Assembly: GCF_028649395.1 (NCBI RefSeq)
Contig: NZ_JAQSUW010000012.1
Coordinates: forward strand, 111,960-175,959
Reading direction: 5' to 3'
Origin: Pseudomonas sp. Gutcm_11s
GTDB taxonomy: Bacteria; Pseudomonadota; Gammaproteobacteria; Pseudomonadales; Pseudomonadaceae
DNA length: 64,000 nt
Positions 8,431-18,132 of this stretch are shown here, piece by piece; the first letter of the stretch is position 1; each line of letters begins with the position of its first letter. The notes below the pieces were generated by a model. The model saw nothing but the letters and a program-made list of their open reading frames with translations. It searched no databases and was not told where the DNA came from. A program made the translations under genes and the position numbers.

Positions 8431-8793
8431 ATGCTGCTTCGCGGCCTGACCTGGCTGGTGCTGTTCCAGTTGCTTGGCACCGCCCTCAACGTCCTGTTCC
8501 TGCCGATGCTGCCGGGGCCGATCATCGGCATGCTGCTGCTGTTCGGCTTCCTCCTGCTGCGCGGCGAAGTCGGCGAGCCGATGACCGAGGCCGCTGCCAG
8601 CCTGCTGCGCTACCTGCCGCTGTTGCTGGTGCCGCCGGCAGTGGGGGTGATGGTGTACGCCGAGCAGATCGCCGCCGACTTCTGGGCCCTGGCCGGTGCC
8701 TTGGGGCTGTCGCTGCTGCTGTCGCTGCTGTTCGCCGGCTGGCTGATGCAGAAGCTGATCGACCGCCAGGCGCGGCGCGGGGAGCGTTCATGA
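8431..8793 (+). CDS. lrgA: LrgA/CidA-family holin-like protein
   Basis: 120 residues, almost entirely hydrophobic, with four predicted membrane helices and the family segment MLPGPIIGMLLLFGFLLLRG. LrgA/CidA proteins are holin/antiholin-like and act with their LrgB/CidB partner; roles proposed for the family include murein hydrolase control and transport of small carbon acids. A GGAG motif precedes the ATG. The stop overlaps the lrgB start by four bases (ATGA), so the two are translationally coupled. Confidence 0.9.
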   Translation: MLLRGLTWLVLFQLLGTALNVLFLPMLPGPIIGMLLLFGFLLLRGEVGEPMTEAAASLLRYLPLLLVPPAVGVMVYAEQIAADFWALAGALGLSLLLSLLFAGWLMQKLIDRQARRGERS

Positions 8794-9506
8794 GTCCGGA
8801 CTGGCAGGGCGCACTGCAGGCGGTATTGCACCATCCGCTGTTCGGCGTCGGCGTCACCCTCGCGGTGTACCAGGCCTCGCTGGCCGCCTACGAGCGCACG
8901 CGCTGGATGTTCCTGCAGCCGGTGCTGGTGTCGATGGCGGTGCTGATCGGCATCCTGCTGCTGGCCGAGCTGAGCTACCAGGAATACCGCGACAGCACCT
9001 TCCTGCTCAGCGTGCTGCTGGGGCCGACCACCGTGGCCCTGGCTGTGCCGCTGTTCCTCAATCTCAAGCGTATCCGCCAGCTGTTCTGGCCGACGCTGAT
9101 CACCCTGCTGCTCGCCGGCGCCGTCGCCACAGTGCTGGGTGTGGCCCTGGCCTGGGCCTTTGGCGCCGAACGCATGATGCTGATGACCATCGCGCCGAAG
9201 TCGGTGACCTCGCCGATTGCCATGCTGGTGGCCGAGCAGATCGGTGGCGTGGCGGCCCTGGCTGCGGTGTTCGTGCTGATTACCGGAGTACTCGGCGCCA
9301 TGTGCGGCCCGGAGCTGCTGCGCCGCATCGGCGTGCACCATCCGGCGGCCCAGGGCATCGCGCTGGGTATCACCGCGCACGCGGTGGGTACGGCGCGCGC
9401 ATTGCAGGAGGGCGAGGAGAGCGGTGCCTTCGCCGCCCTGGCCATGAGTCTGATGGGTATGCTCACCGCCGTGGTGCTGCCGCTGGTCGTGGCCCTGGTC
9501 GCCTGA
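8790..9506 (+). CDS. lrgB: LrgB/CidB-family membrane protein
   Basis: 238 residues with multiple membrane helices. The family signatures LLGPTTVALAVPLF and TIAPKSVTSPIAMLVAEQIGG are present, as is AQGIALGITAHAVGTARAL near the C-terminus. It works with LrgA in the holin-like pair. The start overlaps the end of lrgA. The next gene begins 10 nt downstream, so all three are likely one transcript. Confidence 0.9.
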   Translation: MSPDWQGALQAVLHHPLFGVGVTLAVYQASLAAYERTRWMFLQPVLVSMAVLIGILLLAELSYQEYRDSTFLLSVLLGPTTVALAVPLFLNLKRIRQLFWPTLITLLLAGAVATVLGVALAWAFGAERMMLMTIAPKSVTSPIAMLVAEQIGGVAALAAVFVLITGVLGAMCGPELLRRIGVHHPAAQGIALGITAHAVGTARALQEGEESGAFAALAMSLMGMLTAVVLPLVVALVA

Positions 9507-9516
9507 GGAGCTGTGC

Positions 9517-10107
9517 ATGAACTTCCCGCTGTTTCCCCTCAATACCGTGCTGTTCCCGGGCTGCAATCTCGACCTGCAGATCTTCGAGGCGCGCTACCTG
9601 GATATGGTCAGCGCCTGCATGCGCCGCGGCGAGAGCTTCGGCGTGGTGACCATCATCGAGGGTACGGAAGTCGGTGAGGCGGCTCGGCGCTTCTCGGTGC
9701 TGGGCTGCGAGGCGCTGATCCGCGACTTCCAGCAGCGCTCCAACGGCCTGCTCGGCATTCGCGTCGAGGGTGGCAGGCGCTTTCGTGTCGGCGAGATCGT
9801 GGTGCAGCCGGATCAGCTGACGGTGGCTGAGGTGCAATGGCTGGAGGAGGGCGGCGATGCGCCGCTGCTCGCCGAACAGGCCGACCTGGCTGCTCTGCTC
9901 GGTGCGCTGGCCGAGCATCCACTGGTTTCCGAGCTGGGCATGGGTGGCGCGGTCGCCGGCCAGCAGGCGCTGGCCAACCAGCTGGCCTACCTGCTGCCGT
10001 TCTCCATCGAAGAGAAACTGCAGGTGCTGCAGCAGGACCTGCCGGTGCAGCGGTTGCAGCTGATCCAGCAGTTTCTCGACCAGCTGCAGGGCGAGATGAC
10101 CGCCTAA
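9517..10107 (+). CDS. LON N-terminal (substrate-binding) domain protein
   Basis: 196 residues made up only of the PUA-like Lon N-terminal domain: LFPLNTVLFPGCNLDLQIFE at the start and MVSACMRRGESFGVV soon after. There is no AAA+ or protease part, so it is not a Lon protease; stand-alone copies are widespread and may bind substrates, but their task is unknown. GAGGAG lies 6 nt before the ATG. It sits 10 nt behind lrgB and ends 12 nt before the convergent DedA-PAP2 gene. Confidence 0.85.
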   Translation: MNFPLFPLNTVLFPGCNLDLQIFEARYLDMVSACMRRGESFGVVTIIEGTEVGEAARRFSVLGCEALIRDFQQRSNGLLGIRVEGGRRFRVGEIVVQPDQLTVAEVQWLEEGGDAPLLAEQADLAALLGALAEHPLVSELGMGGAVAGQQALANQLAYLLPFSIEEKLQVLQQDLPVQRLQLIQQFLDQLQGEMTA

Positions 10108-10119
10108 GCGGTCGGCCAA

Positions 10120-11436
10120 TCAATAGCGATACAGCTGGATCGCTTCCGGCAGCGCCCAGGCGCTGACCCCGCCGAGCAGGGCCAGGGTGGCCGGCAGGAC
10201 CAGCCACCACACCCGCGCGCCCAGCGGGCGCATCGGTTCGCGGCGTTGTAGCCAGGCCAGGCAGGCGGCGCAGACGCTGCCGGCGAGCAGGGCGCCGGCG
10301 AGAATGTCGGTCGGCCAGTGCACTCCCAGATACACCCTCGAACCCGCGATACACAGCGCCGGCAGGCTGGCCAGCAGCAGCCAGGTCAGGCGCGTGCGCG
10401 CGCTGGCGCCGCGCCCGGCCAGCACGCCGAGGGCGAGGAAGAAGGCGAAGGCCGCCGAGCTGTGGCCGCTGGGCAGGCTGAAAGTCTCCAGTGGTTGCTG
10501 CAGTACCTCCGGGCGGGCGCGGGCGAACAGCTGCTTGAGGCCGGTGGTGGCAAGAGAGGTGAACAGCGTGCAGCAGGCGACGAACAGCGCGGCGTGGAAG
10601 CGCCTGGCGACCAGCAACAGCAGGGTGACCAGCACGGCGGCGGCGAGCTGGGTGCGGAAGTCGCCGAGGCCGGTGATCAGCATGGCCAGGCTGTCGACGC
10701 TGCTGCTGCGGTGCTCCTGGATCAGTGCGTTGAGGCCTTGATCGAGGGCGTCCAGATGCGGGATGCCGATCAGCAGGGCCAGCAGCAGACCGGCGCTGCT
10801 GCCGGCGGCCAGCAGGGTGGCCCAGCGCTGTTCGCGCAGGCTGCTGGCGATCACCAGGACCAGCATCAGGCCCAGTCCCGCGGCGACGATGCCGGCGGCG
10901 GTCCAGAAGCCTTCGGGTAGCGGCAGGCGCAGCGCGGCGCCGGTGGCCCAGCCCGGCAGCATGTAGGCCACGGCCCAACCGGCGGCGGCCAGCATGCTGA
11001 CCAGGACGAAGCGGATGAACGGCATGTCGAGCATGCCTGCCACCAGCGGCAGCATCGGTCGCAGCGGGCCGATATAGCGGCCGACCAGCAGGCTGACCAC
11101 GCCATAGCGCTGGAAATAATGTTCGGCCCCGGCCAGCCACTCCGGATGGTCACGCAGAACCGGCAGGCCGCGGATGCCCTGGTGGAAGCGCCGGCCCAGG
11201 CCGTAGGAGATCGCATCGCCGAGCAGACCGCCGGCATAGGCCAGCAGCAGGGTCTCGCCCAGGCTCAGGGCGCCGCTGCCGGCCATCACGCCGAGGGCGA
11301 ACAGCAGCACCGTGCCGGGGATCAGGATGCCGGCCACGGCCAGGCACTCCAGGCAGGCGGCCAGGAAGATGCTCAGGCCCAGCCACTCGGGGTTGGCCTC
11401 CAGCCAGTGCGACAGGGCGGCGAACCATTCGCTCAT
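10120..11436 (-). CDS. DedA-PAP2 fusion membrane protein
   Basis: 438 residues in two parts. Residues 1 to about 200 are a DedA (SNARE-associated) domain, with GIPLIPGT-like GILIPGTVLLF and the segment YGVVSLLVGRYIGPLRP. The second part is a type-2 phosphatidic acid phosphatase: KQLFARARP, then SLPSGHSSAAF, then SRVYLGVHWPTD carry the three catalytic motifs. DedA proteins are implicated in flipping or recycling undecaprenyl phosphate and phospholipids, and PAP2 enzymes dephosphorylate lipid pyrophosphates, so one chain could both dephosphorylate and translocate a lipid carrier; that pairing is my inference. Start chosen at 11436 because GAGGAG is 6-7 nt upstream. Confidence 0.85.
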   Translation of the reverse strand: MSEWFAALSHWLEANPEWLGLSIFLAACLECLAVAGILIPGTVLLFALGVMAGSGALSLGETLLLAYAGGLLGDAISYGLGRRFHQGIRGLPVLRDHPEWLAGAEHYFQRYGVVSLLVGRYIGPLRPMLPLVAGMLDMPFIRFVLVSMLAAAGWAVAYMLPGWATGAALRLPLPEGFWTAAGIVAAGLGLMLVLVIASSLREQRWATLLAAGSSAGLLLALLIGIPHLDALDQGLNALIQEHRSSSVDSLAMLITGLGDFRTQLAAAVLVTLLLLVARRFHAALFVACCTLFTSLATTGLKQLFARARPEVLQQPLETFSLPSGHSSAAFAFFLALGVLAGRGASARTRLTWLLLASLPALCIAGSRVYLGVHWPTDILAGALLAGSVCAACLAWLQRREPMRPLGARVWWLVLPATLALLGGVSAWALPEAIQLYRY

Positions 11437-11438
11437 GC

Positions 11439-12119
11439 TCACTCCTCGGGGTTCAGCAGAAAGTAGTCGCGACCTTCGACCTGGCCACGGCGCAAAGGGT
11501 TGCGCGTGCAATGGCGGGCGTAGTCGGCGTCGACGAAACGGTAGGGCAGTTGCTCGTCGCGGCCGCTGGGGATGCCCAGGCGAGTGGTCTGGATGATCCG
11601 TGTCGGGCGCTGGCCGACGTCATCGACGAACAACCGCTGCGGGTCGAAGCGCTGCGCGTCCCAGTCCGGCACCTTGAGGCCGAGGGCCTTGCACAGCAGG
11701 GTCTGGCCGGCGCACAGGCGCTCCGGGTGGCGGTGGTCGCCGGCGGCCGAGGGGTTGTTGGCCTGCATGCGCGGCAGGGCGTCCTCGGCGCAATGTTCGT
11801 CGAGCCAGGGCATGGCCGACTTGATCAGCACTGCATTGCCCGGACCGTGGGCGCTGAAGTTCAGCGAGTCACCGCCGCGGGCGTAGTACATGTAGATGTG
11901 GCCGCCATCGAGGAACAGCGCGCGGCGCTTCTCGGTGTAACCGAGAGAGGCGTGGCTGCCCTTCTCGGCCAGGTAATAGGCCTCGGTCTCGATGATCCGC
12001 GCCGCCAGCCAGTGCCCCTGATGGCGATGGCGGATGATCTTGCCCAGCAGCGCACGGGCGACGAGCTGGGCGTCGCGGTCGAAGAAGCTGTCGGGCAGCG
12101 GCTGGCGGGTGCTGGTCAT
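11439..12119 (-). CDS. 3-methyladenine DNA glycosylase, AAG/MPG family
   Basis: 226 residues. This fold excises alkylated purines such as 3-methyladenine from DNA. Signatures are ARIIETEAYY (with the catalytic Glu), SHASLGYTEKR, YMYYARGGDSLNF and GPGNAVLIKS. The gene ends 2 nt before the start of the DedA-PAP2 gene, so the two are probably co-transcribed. It is unrelated in fold to the AlkA-like enzyme at 25.2 kb, giving the window two different alkyl-purine glycosylases. Confidence 0.92.
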   Translation of the reverse strand: MTSTRQPLPDSFFDRDAQLVARALLGKIIRHRHQGHWLAARIIETEAYYLAEKGSHASLGYTEKRRALFLDGGHIYMYYARGGDSLNFSAHGPGNAVLIKSAMPWLDEHCAEDALPRMQANNPSAAGDHRHPERLCAGQTLLCKALGLKVPDWDAQRFDPQRLFVDDVGQRPTRIIQTTRLGIPSGRDEQLPYRFVDADYARHCTRNPLRRGQVEGRDYFLLNPEE

Positions 12120-12249
12120 GGATGGTCCGGCTCGGGAAACCGCGCGATCTTAACAATGCCGGGCGGTGGCGACGGTGAATCTTGTTCCGCGATGTTGCAT
12201 GGGTTGCGCCATCCGCCCGGCAGTGCTGGGCGGGACGGGACGCGGTCGC

Positions 12250-12255
12250 TATAAT
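12250..12255 (+). promoter_or_regulatory. -10 hexamer upstream of proA
   Basis: A perfect TATAAT 37 nt before the proA ATG. No strong -35 hexamer is visible. It probably drives the long proA-nadD-rsfS-rlmH run. Confidence 0.45.
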
Positions 12256-12291
12256 CAGCCACTTTTTCCAACTGCCAGACCTTCGCCGACC

Positions 12292-13557
12292 ATGACCGAG
12301 TCAGTGCTCGACTATATGACCCGCCTGGGCCGCGCCGCGCGCGATGCCTCGCGGGTGCTCGCCCGAGCCAGCACCGCGCAGAAGAACCATGCGCTGCAGG
12401 CCGCCGCCAATGCCCTCGACGCCGCCCGCGCCGAGCTGACCGCCGCCAACGAGCTGGACCTGGTCGCCGCGCGCGCCAGCGGTCTGGAGCCAGCCATGGT
12501 CGACCGCCTGGCGCTGACTCCGAAAGTCATCGACAGCATGATCGAGGGCCTGCGCCAGGTCGCCACCCTGCCGGACCCGATCGGCGAGATCCAGGGCATG
12601 CGCTACCTGCCGTCCGGTATCCAGGTCGGCAAGATGCGCGTGCCGCTGGGCGTGATCGGCATCATCTACGAGTCGCGCCCCAATGTGACCATCGACGCCG
12701 CCAGCCTGTGCCTGAAGTCCGGCAACGCCACCATCCTGCGTGGCGGCTCCGAGGCGATTCATTCCAACCAGGCCATCGCCCGCTGCATCCAGCTCGGCCT
12801 GGCCGAAGCCGGCCTGCCGGCCAGCGCCGTGCAGGTGGTGGAAACCACCGACCGCGCCGCCGTCGGCGCGCTGATCACCATGCCCGAGTTCGTCGACGTG
12901 ATCGTCCCGCGCGGTGGCAAGGGCCTGATCGAGCGCATCAGCCGTGATGCCAAGGTGCCGGTGATCAAGCACTTGGACGGCGTGTGCCACGTGTACATCG
13001 ACGTCGCCGCCGATATCGACAAGGCCATCCGCGTCGCCGACAACTCCAAGACCCAGCGCTACTCGCCGTGCAATGCCATGGAGACCCTGCTGGTTCACGA
13101 GGCCATTGCCGCCCGCGTGCTGCCGCCGCTGGCCGCCATCTACCGCGACAAGGGCGTGGAGCTGCGCGGCGATGCCGCCACCCGCGCGCTGCTCGGCGGT
13201 GATGTGCTGGAAGCGAGCGAGGACGACTGGTACGCCGAGTACAACGCGCCGATCCTGGCCATTCGCATCGTCGATTCGCTGGATGCGGCCATCGAGCACA
13301 TCAACAAATACGGCTCGCAACACACCGACGCGATCATCACCGAGAACTTCAGTGATGCGCGGCGCTTCCTCACCGAGGTGGATTCCTCCTCGGTGATGGT
13401 CAACGCCTCGACCCGTTTCGCCGACGGCTTCGAGTACGGCCTGGGCGCGGAGATCGGCATCTCCACCGACAAGCTGCACGCCCGCGGCCCGGTCGGCCTG
13501 GAAGGCCTGACCAGCGAAAAGTACGTGGTGTTCGGCGACGGGCACATCCGCACCTGA
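12292..13557 (+). CDS. proA: Gamma-glutamyl phosphate reductase
   Basis: 421 residues, full length. ProA reduces gamma-glutamyl phosphate to glutamate semialdehyde with NADPH, the second step of proline synthesis. The aldehyde dehydrogenase-like fold shows [28 protein letters not shown], and the catalytic Cys260 in [12 protein letters not shown]. The ATG at 12292 begins the conserved protein; an upstream in-frame start would add 42 unrelated residues. The stop overlaps the nadD start (TGATG). Confidence 0.95.
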   Translation: MTESVLDYMTRLGRAARDASRVLARASTAQKNHALQAAANALDAARAELTAANELDLVAARASGLEPAMVDRLALTPKVIDSMIEGLRQVATLPDPIGEIQGMRYLPSGIQVGKMRVPLGVIGIIYESRPNVTIDAASLCLKSGNATILRGGSEAIHSNQAIARCIQLGLAEAGLPASAVQVVETTDRAAVGALITMPEFVDVIVPRGGKGLIERISRDAKVPVIKHLDGVCHVYIDVAADIDKAIRVADNSKTQRYSPCNAMETLLVHEAIAARVLPPLAAIYRDKGVELRGDAATRALLGGDVLEASEDDWYAEYNAPILAIRIVDSLDAAIEHINKYGSQHTDAIITENFSDARRFLTEVDSSSVMVNASTRFADGFEYGLGAEIGISTDKLHARGPVGLEGLTSEKYVVFGDGHIRT

Positions 13558-14207
13558 TGGCGCGACGTATCGGCCTGCTCGGTGGCACCTTCAACCCGGT
13601 GCACATCGGTCATCTGCGTGGTGCGCTGGAAGTGGCGGAGTTCATGGCGCTGGACGAGCTGCGGCTCATCCCCAGCGCCCGCCCGCCGCACCGCGAGGCA
13701 CCGCAGGCCACGGCCGAGCAGCGCCTGGCCATGGTCGAACTGGCGGTAGCCGGCGAGGCCCTGCTGACGGTCGATGACCGTGAGCTGAAACGTGACAAAC
13801 CGTCGTTCACCTACGACACCCTGGAGTCGGTGCGTGGTGAGTTGGCGGCGGACGACCAGTTGTTCCTCCTGCTGGGCTGGGATGCCTTCTGCGGGTTGCC
13901 GACCTGGCATCGCTGGCAGGAGCTGCTGGTGCATTGCCATATCCTCGTGCTGCAGCGGCCGGATGCCGACAGCGAGCCGCCCGAGGCGCTGCGCGACCTG
14001 CTCGCCGCGCGCAGTGTGACCGACCCGCTGGGCCTCTCGGGGCCGGGTGGGCAGATCAGTTTCATCTGGCAGACGCCCCTGGCGGTGTCTGCCACCCTGG
14101 TTCGCCAGTTGTTGGCACAGCAGCGCTCGGTGCGCTTCCTGGTGCCCGACGCCGTGCTGGCCTATATCCATGCGCACGATCTGTACCGTGCGAAAACCGA
14201 TTCATGA
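13557..14207 (+). CDS. nadD: Nicotinate-mononucleotide adenylyltransferase
   Basis: 216 residues. NadD transfers AMP to nicotinate mononucleotide in NAD synthesis. The nucleotidyltransferase signature [12 protein letters not shown] is at residues 9-20, and the C-terminal SATLVRQLL corresponds to the ISxTxxR motif of the family. Coupled to proA by a one-base stop/start overlap; rsfS follows after 7 nt, the usual bacterial nadD-rsfS arrangement. Confidence 0.95.
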   Translation: MARRIGLLGGTFNPVHIGHLRGALEVAEFMALDELRLIPSARPPHREAPQATAEQRLAMVELAVAGEALLTVDDRELKRDKPSFTYDTLESVRGELAADDQLFLLLGWDAFCGLPTWHRWQELLVHCHILVLQRPDADSEPPEALRDLLAARSVTDPLGLSGPGGQISFIWQTPLAVSATLVRQLLAQQRSVRFLVPDAVLAYIHAHDLYRAKTDS

Positions 14208-14214
14208 GGTAACG

Positions 14215-14574
14215 ATGCAAAACGAAGAACTGGTCAAGGTCGCCATTGCGGCCCTGGAAGACCTGAAAGGTCAGGACATCACCACCATCGATGTACGCGG
14301 CAAGACCAGCGTCACCGATTTCATGGTGATCGCCAGCGGTACCTCCAGCCGTCACGTCAAGTCGATGGCTAACGAAGTACTGGAGAAGGTCAAGGAACAG
14401 GGCGTGCGCCCGATCGGCAACGAAGGCCTGGACGGCGGCGAATGGGCCCTGCTCGACCTGGGTGACGTGGTCGTCCACGTGATGCAGGTTGCTACCCGCC
14501 AGTTCTACGACCTGGAGCGTCTGTGGCAGGGCGCCGAGCAGAGCCGCGCGCAGCACCAGGACCCGGCCGAGTAA
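14215..14574 (+). CDS. rsfS: Ribosomal silencing factor RsfS
   Basis: 119 residues. RsfS binds ribosomal protein uL14 on the 50S subunit and blocks joining of 30S, saving translation in poor conditions. The core [20 protein letters not shown] and [20 protein letters not shown] are diagnostic. GAGGT precedes the ATG at 14215. It lies between nadD and rlmH, the conserved neighbourhood. Confidence 0.95.
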   Translation: MQNEELVKVAIAALEDLKGQDITTIDVRGKTSVTDFMVIASGTSSRHVKSMANEVLEKVKEQGVRPIGNEGLDGGEWALLDLGDVVVHVMQVATRQFYDLERLWQGAEQSRAQHQDPAE

Positions 14575-14583
14575 GCCTGCGCC

Positions 14584-15051
14584 GTGCGTATCAAGCTGAT
14601 CGCCGTCGGCTCGCGCATGCCGCGCTGGGTGGAGGAGGGCTGGCAGGAGTACGTCAAGCGCCTGCCATCCGAACTGCCGCTGGAGCTGGTGGAGATCCCG
14701 CTGACCACCCGTGGCAAGAACGCCGACGTCACCCGCCTGATCCGTCAGGAGGGCGAGGCCATGCTGAACAAGGTGCAGCCCGGTGAACGCATAGTGACCC
14801 TGGAGGTCACAGGCAAGCCGTGGAGCACCGAGCAGCTGGCCGCCGAGCTGGAGCGCTGGCGCCTGGATGCGCGCAACGTCAACCTGATGGTCGGTGGTCC
14901 CGAGGGGCTGGCTCCTGAGGTTTGCGCGCGCAGCGAGCAGCGCTGGTCGCTGTCGCCGCTGACCCTGCCGCACCCGCTGGTGCGCATCCTGGTCGGCGAA
15001 CAGATCTACCGTGCCTGGACCGTGCTGTCCGGCCACCCGTACCACAAATAA
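14584..15051 (+). CDS. rlmH: 23S rRNA (pseudouridine1915-N3)-methyltransferase
   Basis: 155 residues, the standard length of this SPOUT methyltransferase, which methylates pseudouridine 1915 in helix 69 of 23S rRNA on assembled ribosomes. The knot region is seen in [14 protein letters not shown] and [18 protein letters not shown]. The start is GTG at 14584, giving [13 protein letters not shown], which matches the family N-terminus. Confidence 0.95.
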   Translation: MRIKLIAVGSRMPRWVEEGWQEYVKRLPSELPLELVEIPLTTRGKNADVTRLIRQEGEAMLNKVQPGERIVTLEVTGKPWSTEQLAAELERWRLDARNVNLMVGGPEGLAPEVCARSEQRWSLSPLTLPHPLVRILVGEQIYRAWTVLSGHPYHK

Positions 15052-15061
15052 GCAGTAGTCG

Positions 15062-16987
15062 ATGCCGCAACCCATTCGCCTGAAGGACCACGAGAAGGAC
15101 GCCCGCCTGGTGCGTCGTCGGGTCATCGTGGGCGGCGTCACCGTGCTGCTGCTGACCTGCGTGCTGATCGCGCGCATGTACTACCTGCAGGTGATCCAGT
15201 ACGAGCACCACTCGACGCTGGCAGAGAACAACCGCATCCACGTGCAGCCGATCCCGCCGACCCGTGGCCTGATCTTCGACCGCAACGGGGTGATCATCGC
15301 CGACAACCGGCCGAGCTTCAGCCTGACCGTGACCCGCGAGCGCGCCGGCGACTGGCAGCAGGTACTCGACGCGATCGTCGAGGTGCTGCAGCTGACCCCG
15401 GACGACCGCGCCCTGTTCGAGAAGCGCATGCGCCAGGGCCGTCGCCCCTTCGAGCCGGTGCCGGTGCTGTTCGAGCTGACCGAGGAGCAGATCGCCCGTA
15501 TCGCGGTGAACCAGTTCCGCCTGCCCGGCGTCGAGGTGGCCGCGCAGCTGGTGCGCCACTACCCGCAGAAGGGCCACTTCGCCCATTCGGTCGGCTATGT
15601 CGGGCGGATCAACGAGAAAGAGCTCAAGGAGCTCGATCCCACCGACTACGCCGGCACCCACCACATCGGCAAGACCGGTATCGAGCGCTTCTACGAAGAC
15701 CTGCTGCACGGCCAGGTCGGTTACGAGGAAGTCGAGACCAACGCCCGTGGCCGCGTGTTGCGGGTGCTCAAGCACACCGACCCGATCCCGGGTATGGACC
15801 TGACCCTGACTCTCGACGTGCGCCTGCAGGAAGCTGCCGAGCAGGCCCTGGGCGGGCGCCGTGGCGCTGTGGTGGCGATCGAGCCGTCCAGCGGCGACGT
15901 GCTGGCCATGGTCAGCCAGCCGAGCTTCGACCCCAACCCGTTCGTCACCGGCATCGGCTTCAAGGCCTATGCCGAGCTGCGCGATTCCATCGACCGACCG
16001 CTGTACAACCGCGTGCTGCGCGGCCTGTATCCGCCGGGTTCGACGGTCAAGCCGATGATCGCGGTGGCTGGCCTGGACGCCGGAGTGGTCACGCCGCAGA
16101 CCCGGGTGTTCGATCCGGGCTATTACCAGCTGCCGGGCAACACGCACAAATACCGCAACTGGAACCGCACCGGTGACGGCTCGGTGAACCTGGAGTACGC
16201 CATCATGCGCTCCAACGACACCTACTTTTACGACCTCGCCCACAAGATGGGCGTGGACCGCATGCACGACTACATGAGCCGCTTCGGCCTGGGCCAGAAG
16301 GTCTCGCTGGACATGTTCGAGGAAGCGCCGGGGCTGATGCCGTCGCGCGAGTGGAAGCGCGCGCGCTACCGTCAGTCCTGGTACCCGGGCGAGACGCTGA
16401 TCCTCGGTATCGGCCAGGGCTACATGCAGACCACGCCGCTGCAGCTGGCCCAGGCGGTGACCCTGATGGCCACCCGCGGCAAGTGGATTCGCCCGCACCT
16501 GCTCAAGCGCGCCGAGAGCATGAGCCCGGAAGAGCTGATGGAGCAGGACCTGATGCCGCATGTGGCGACGCCGCCGGACATCAAACTGCGCGATCCGAAG
16601 TTCTGGGACTACAGCCGCATCGGCATGGAAATGGTGATGCACGGCCCGCGCGGCACGGCGGCCAAGGTCGGCGCCACCTCGCTCTACCGCATCGCCGGCA
16701 AGAGCGGCACTGCGCAGGTGGTGGCGATCAAGCAGGGCGAGAAGTACGACCGCAACAAGATCGCGGAGCGCCATCGCGACCACGCCCTGTTCGTCGCCTT
16801 CGCCCCGGCCGAGGCGCCGAAGATCGCGGTATCGGTGATGATCGAGAACGGCGAGGGCGGCTCCAGCGTGGCTGCGCCGGTGGCCAAGCAGGTGATGGAC
16901 GCCTGGCTGCTGGGCGAAGACGGTCAGCTCAAGCCTGAATATCGCCCGGCCGTGCCGGCGACTGAGCAAGAGAGTGTGCAGCGATGA
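15062..16987 (+). CDS. mrdA: Penicillin-binding protein 2 (elongasome transpeptidase)
   Basis: 641 residues. A single membrane anchor (about 20-42), a PBP dimerisation domain, then a transpeptidase domain with the active-site Ser327 in STVK (327-330), SND at 384-386 and KSGT at 547-550. PBP2 crosslinks lateral wall peptidoglycan in partnership with RodA. Its stop overlaps the rodA start by four bases (ATGA), coupling production of the two partners. Spacing from rlmH is 10 nt. Confidence 0.97.
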   Translation: MPQPIRLKDHEKDARLVRRRVIVGGVTVLLLTCVLIARMYYLQVIQYEHHSTLAENNRIHVQPIPPTRGLIFDRNGVIIADNRPSFSLTVTRERAGDWQQVLDAIVEVLQLTPDDRALFEKRMRQGRRPFEPVPVLFELTEEQIARIAVNQFRLPGVEVAAQLVRHYPQKGHFAHSVGYVGRINEKELKELDPTDYAGTHHIGKTGIERFYEDLLHGQVGYEEVETNARGRVLRVLKHTDPIPGMDLTLTLDVRLQEAAEQALGGRRGAVVAIEPSSGDVLAMVSQPSFDPNPFVTGIGFKAYAELRDSIDRPLYNRVLRGLYPPGSTVKPMIAVAGLDAGVVTPQTRVFDPGYYQLPGNTHKYRNWNRTGDGSVNLEYAIMRSNDTYFYDLAHKMGVDRMHDYMSRFGLGQKVSLDMFEEAPGLMPSREWKRARYRQSWYPGETLILGIGQGYMQTTPLQLAQAVTLMATRGKWIRPHLLKRAESMSPEELMEQDLMPHVATPPDIKLRDPKFWDYSRIGMEMVMHGPRGTAAKVGATSLYRIAGKSGTAQVVAIKQGEKYDRNKIAERHRDHALFVAFAPAEAPKIAVSVMIENGEGGSSVAAPVAKQVMDAWLLGEDGQLKPEYRPAVPATEQESVQR

Positions 16988-18132
16988 AGCGCCAGGAATT
17001 CGATCGCAACATCTCCCAGGAGGACGTGTTCAAGCGCCGCGCCACGCTGCTGCAGCGCCTGCATATCGACGGCTGGCTGCTGCTGATCCTGCTGGCGCTG
17101 TGCGCCGGCAGCATGTTCATCCTCTATTCGGCCAGCGGCAAGAACTGGGACCTGGTGCTCAAGCAGGGCTCCTCGTTCGGCATCGGCCTGGTCGCCGCCA
17201 TCGTCATCGCCCAGTTCGAGCCGCGCTTCATGGCGCGCTGGGTGCCGCTGGCCTATGTGGCCGGCGTTGGCCTGCTCACCGTGGTGGAGATCATGGGCCA
17301 CACGGCCATGGGCGCGACGCGCTGGATCAACATCCCCGGGGTGATCCGCTTCCAGCCCTCGGAATTCATGAAGATCATCATGCCGGCGACCATCGCCTGG
17401 TACCTGGCCCGGCACAACCTGCCGCCCAAGCTGAAGCACATTGCCATCAGTCTGGTGCTGATCCTGATCCCCTTCGTACTCATTTTGAAACAACCTGACC
17501 TGGGTACCGGGCTGCTGATTCTCGCCTCCGGTGCCTTCGTTTTGTTCATGGCCGGACTGCAGTGGCGCTGGATCATCGGCGCGGTCACGGCGGTGGTGCC
17601 GATCGCGGTGGGTATGTGGTTCTTTGTGCTGCGCGAGTACCAGAAACAGCGGGTTCTGACCTTCCTCGACCCGGAGAGCGACCCGCTCGGTACCGGCTGG
17701 AACATCATCCAGTCCAAGGCCGCCATCGGCTCCGGTGGCGTGTTCGGCAAGGGCTGGCTGCTCGGCACTCAGTCGCACCTGGATTTTTTGCCGGAAAGCC
17801 ACACGGACTTTATCATTGCCGTGCTGAGCGAAGAGTTCGGTATGGTTGGGGTGTGTATCCTGCTGTTCGTCTACCTGCTGCTGATCGCCCGTGGGCTGGT
17901 GATCACCGCGCAGGCGCAGACGCTGTTCGGCAAGTTGCTGGCCGGCAGCCTGACCATGACGTTCTTCGTCTACGTATTCGTGAACATCGGCATGGTCAGC
18001 GGACTGTTGCCGGTGGTGGGGGTGCCCCTGCCCTTCATTAGCTATGGCGGAACCCATCTGGTGACGCTGTTGGCTGGGTTCGGGGTTTTGATGGCGATCC
18101 AGACGCACCGCAAGTGGATCGCCCAGGCATGA
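16984..18132 (+). CDS. rodA: Rod-shape glycosyltransferase RodA (SEDS family)
   Basis: 382 residues with about 10 membrane helices. RodA polymerises lipid II into glycan strands during cell elongation. Family segments include ATRWINIPGVIRFQPSEFMK, KQPDLGTGLLIL, FLPESHTDFI and PLPFISYGGTHLV. Coupled at its start to mrdA and at its stop (ATGA) to the lytic transglycosylase gene. Confidence 0.97.
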   Translation: MKRQEFDRNISQEDVFKRRATLLQRLHIDGWLLLILLALCAGSMFILYSASGKNWDLVLKQGSSFGIGLVAAIVIAQFEPRFMARWVPLAYVAGVGLLTVVEIMGHTAMGATRWINIPGVIRFQPSEFMKIIMPATIAWYLARHNLPPKLKHIAISLVLILIPFVLILKQPDLGTGLLILASGAFVLFMAGLQWRWIIGAVTAVVPIAVGMWFFVLREYQKQRVLTFLDPESDPLGTGWNIIQSKAAIGSGGVFGKGWLLGTQSHLDFLPESHTDFIIAVLSEEFGMVGVCILLFVYLLLIARGLVITAQAQTLFGKLLAGSLTMTFFVYVFVNIGMVSGLLPVVGVPLPFISYGGTHLVTLLAGFGVLMAIQTHRKWIAQA

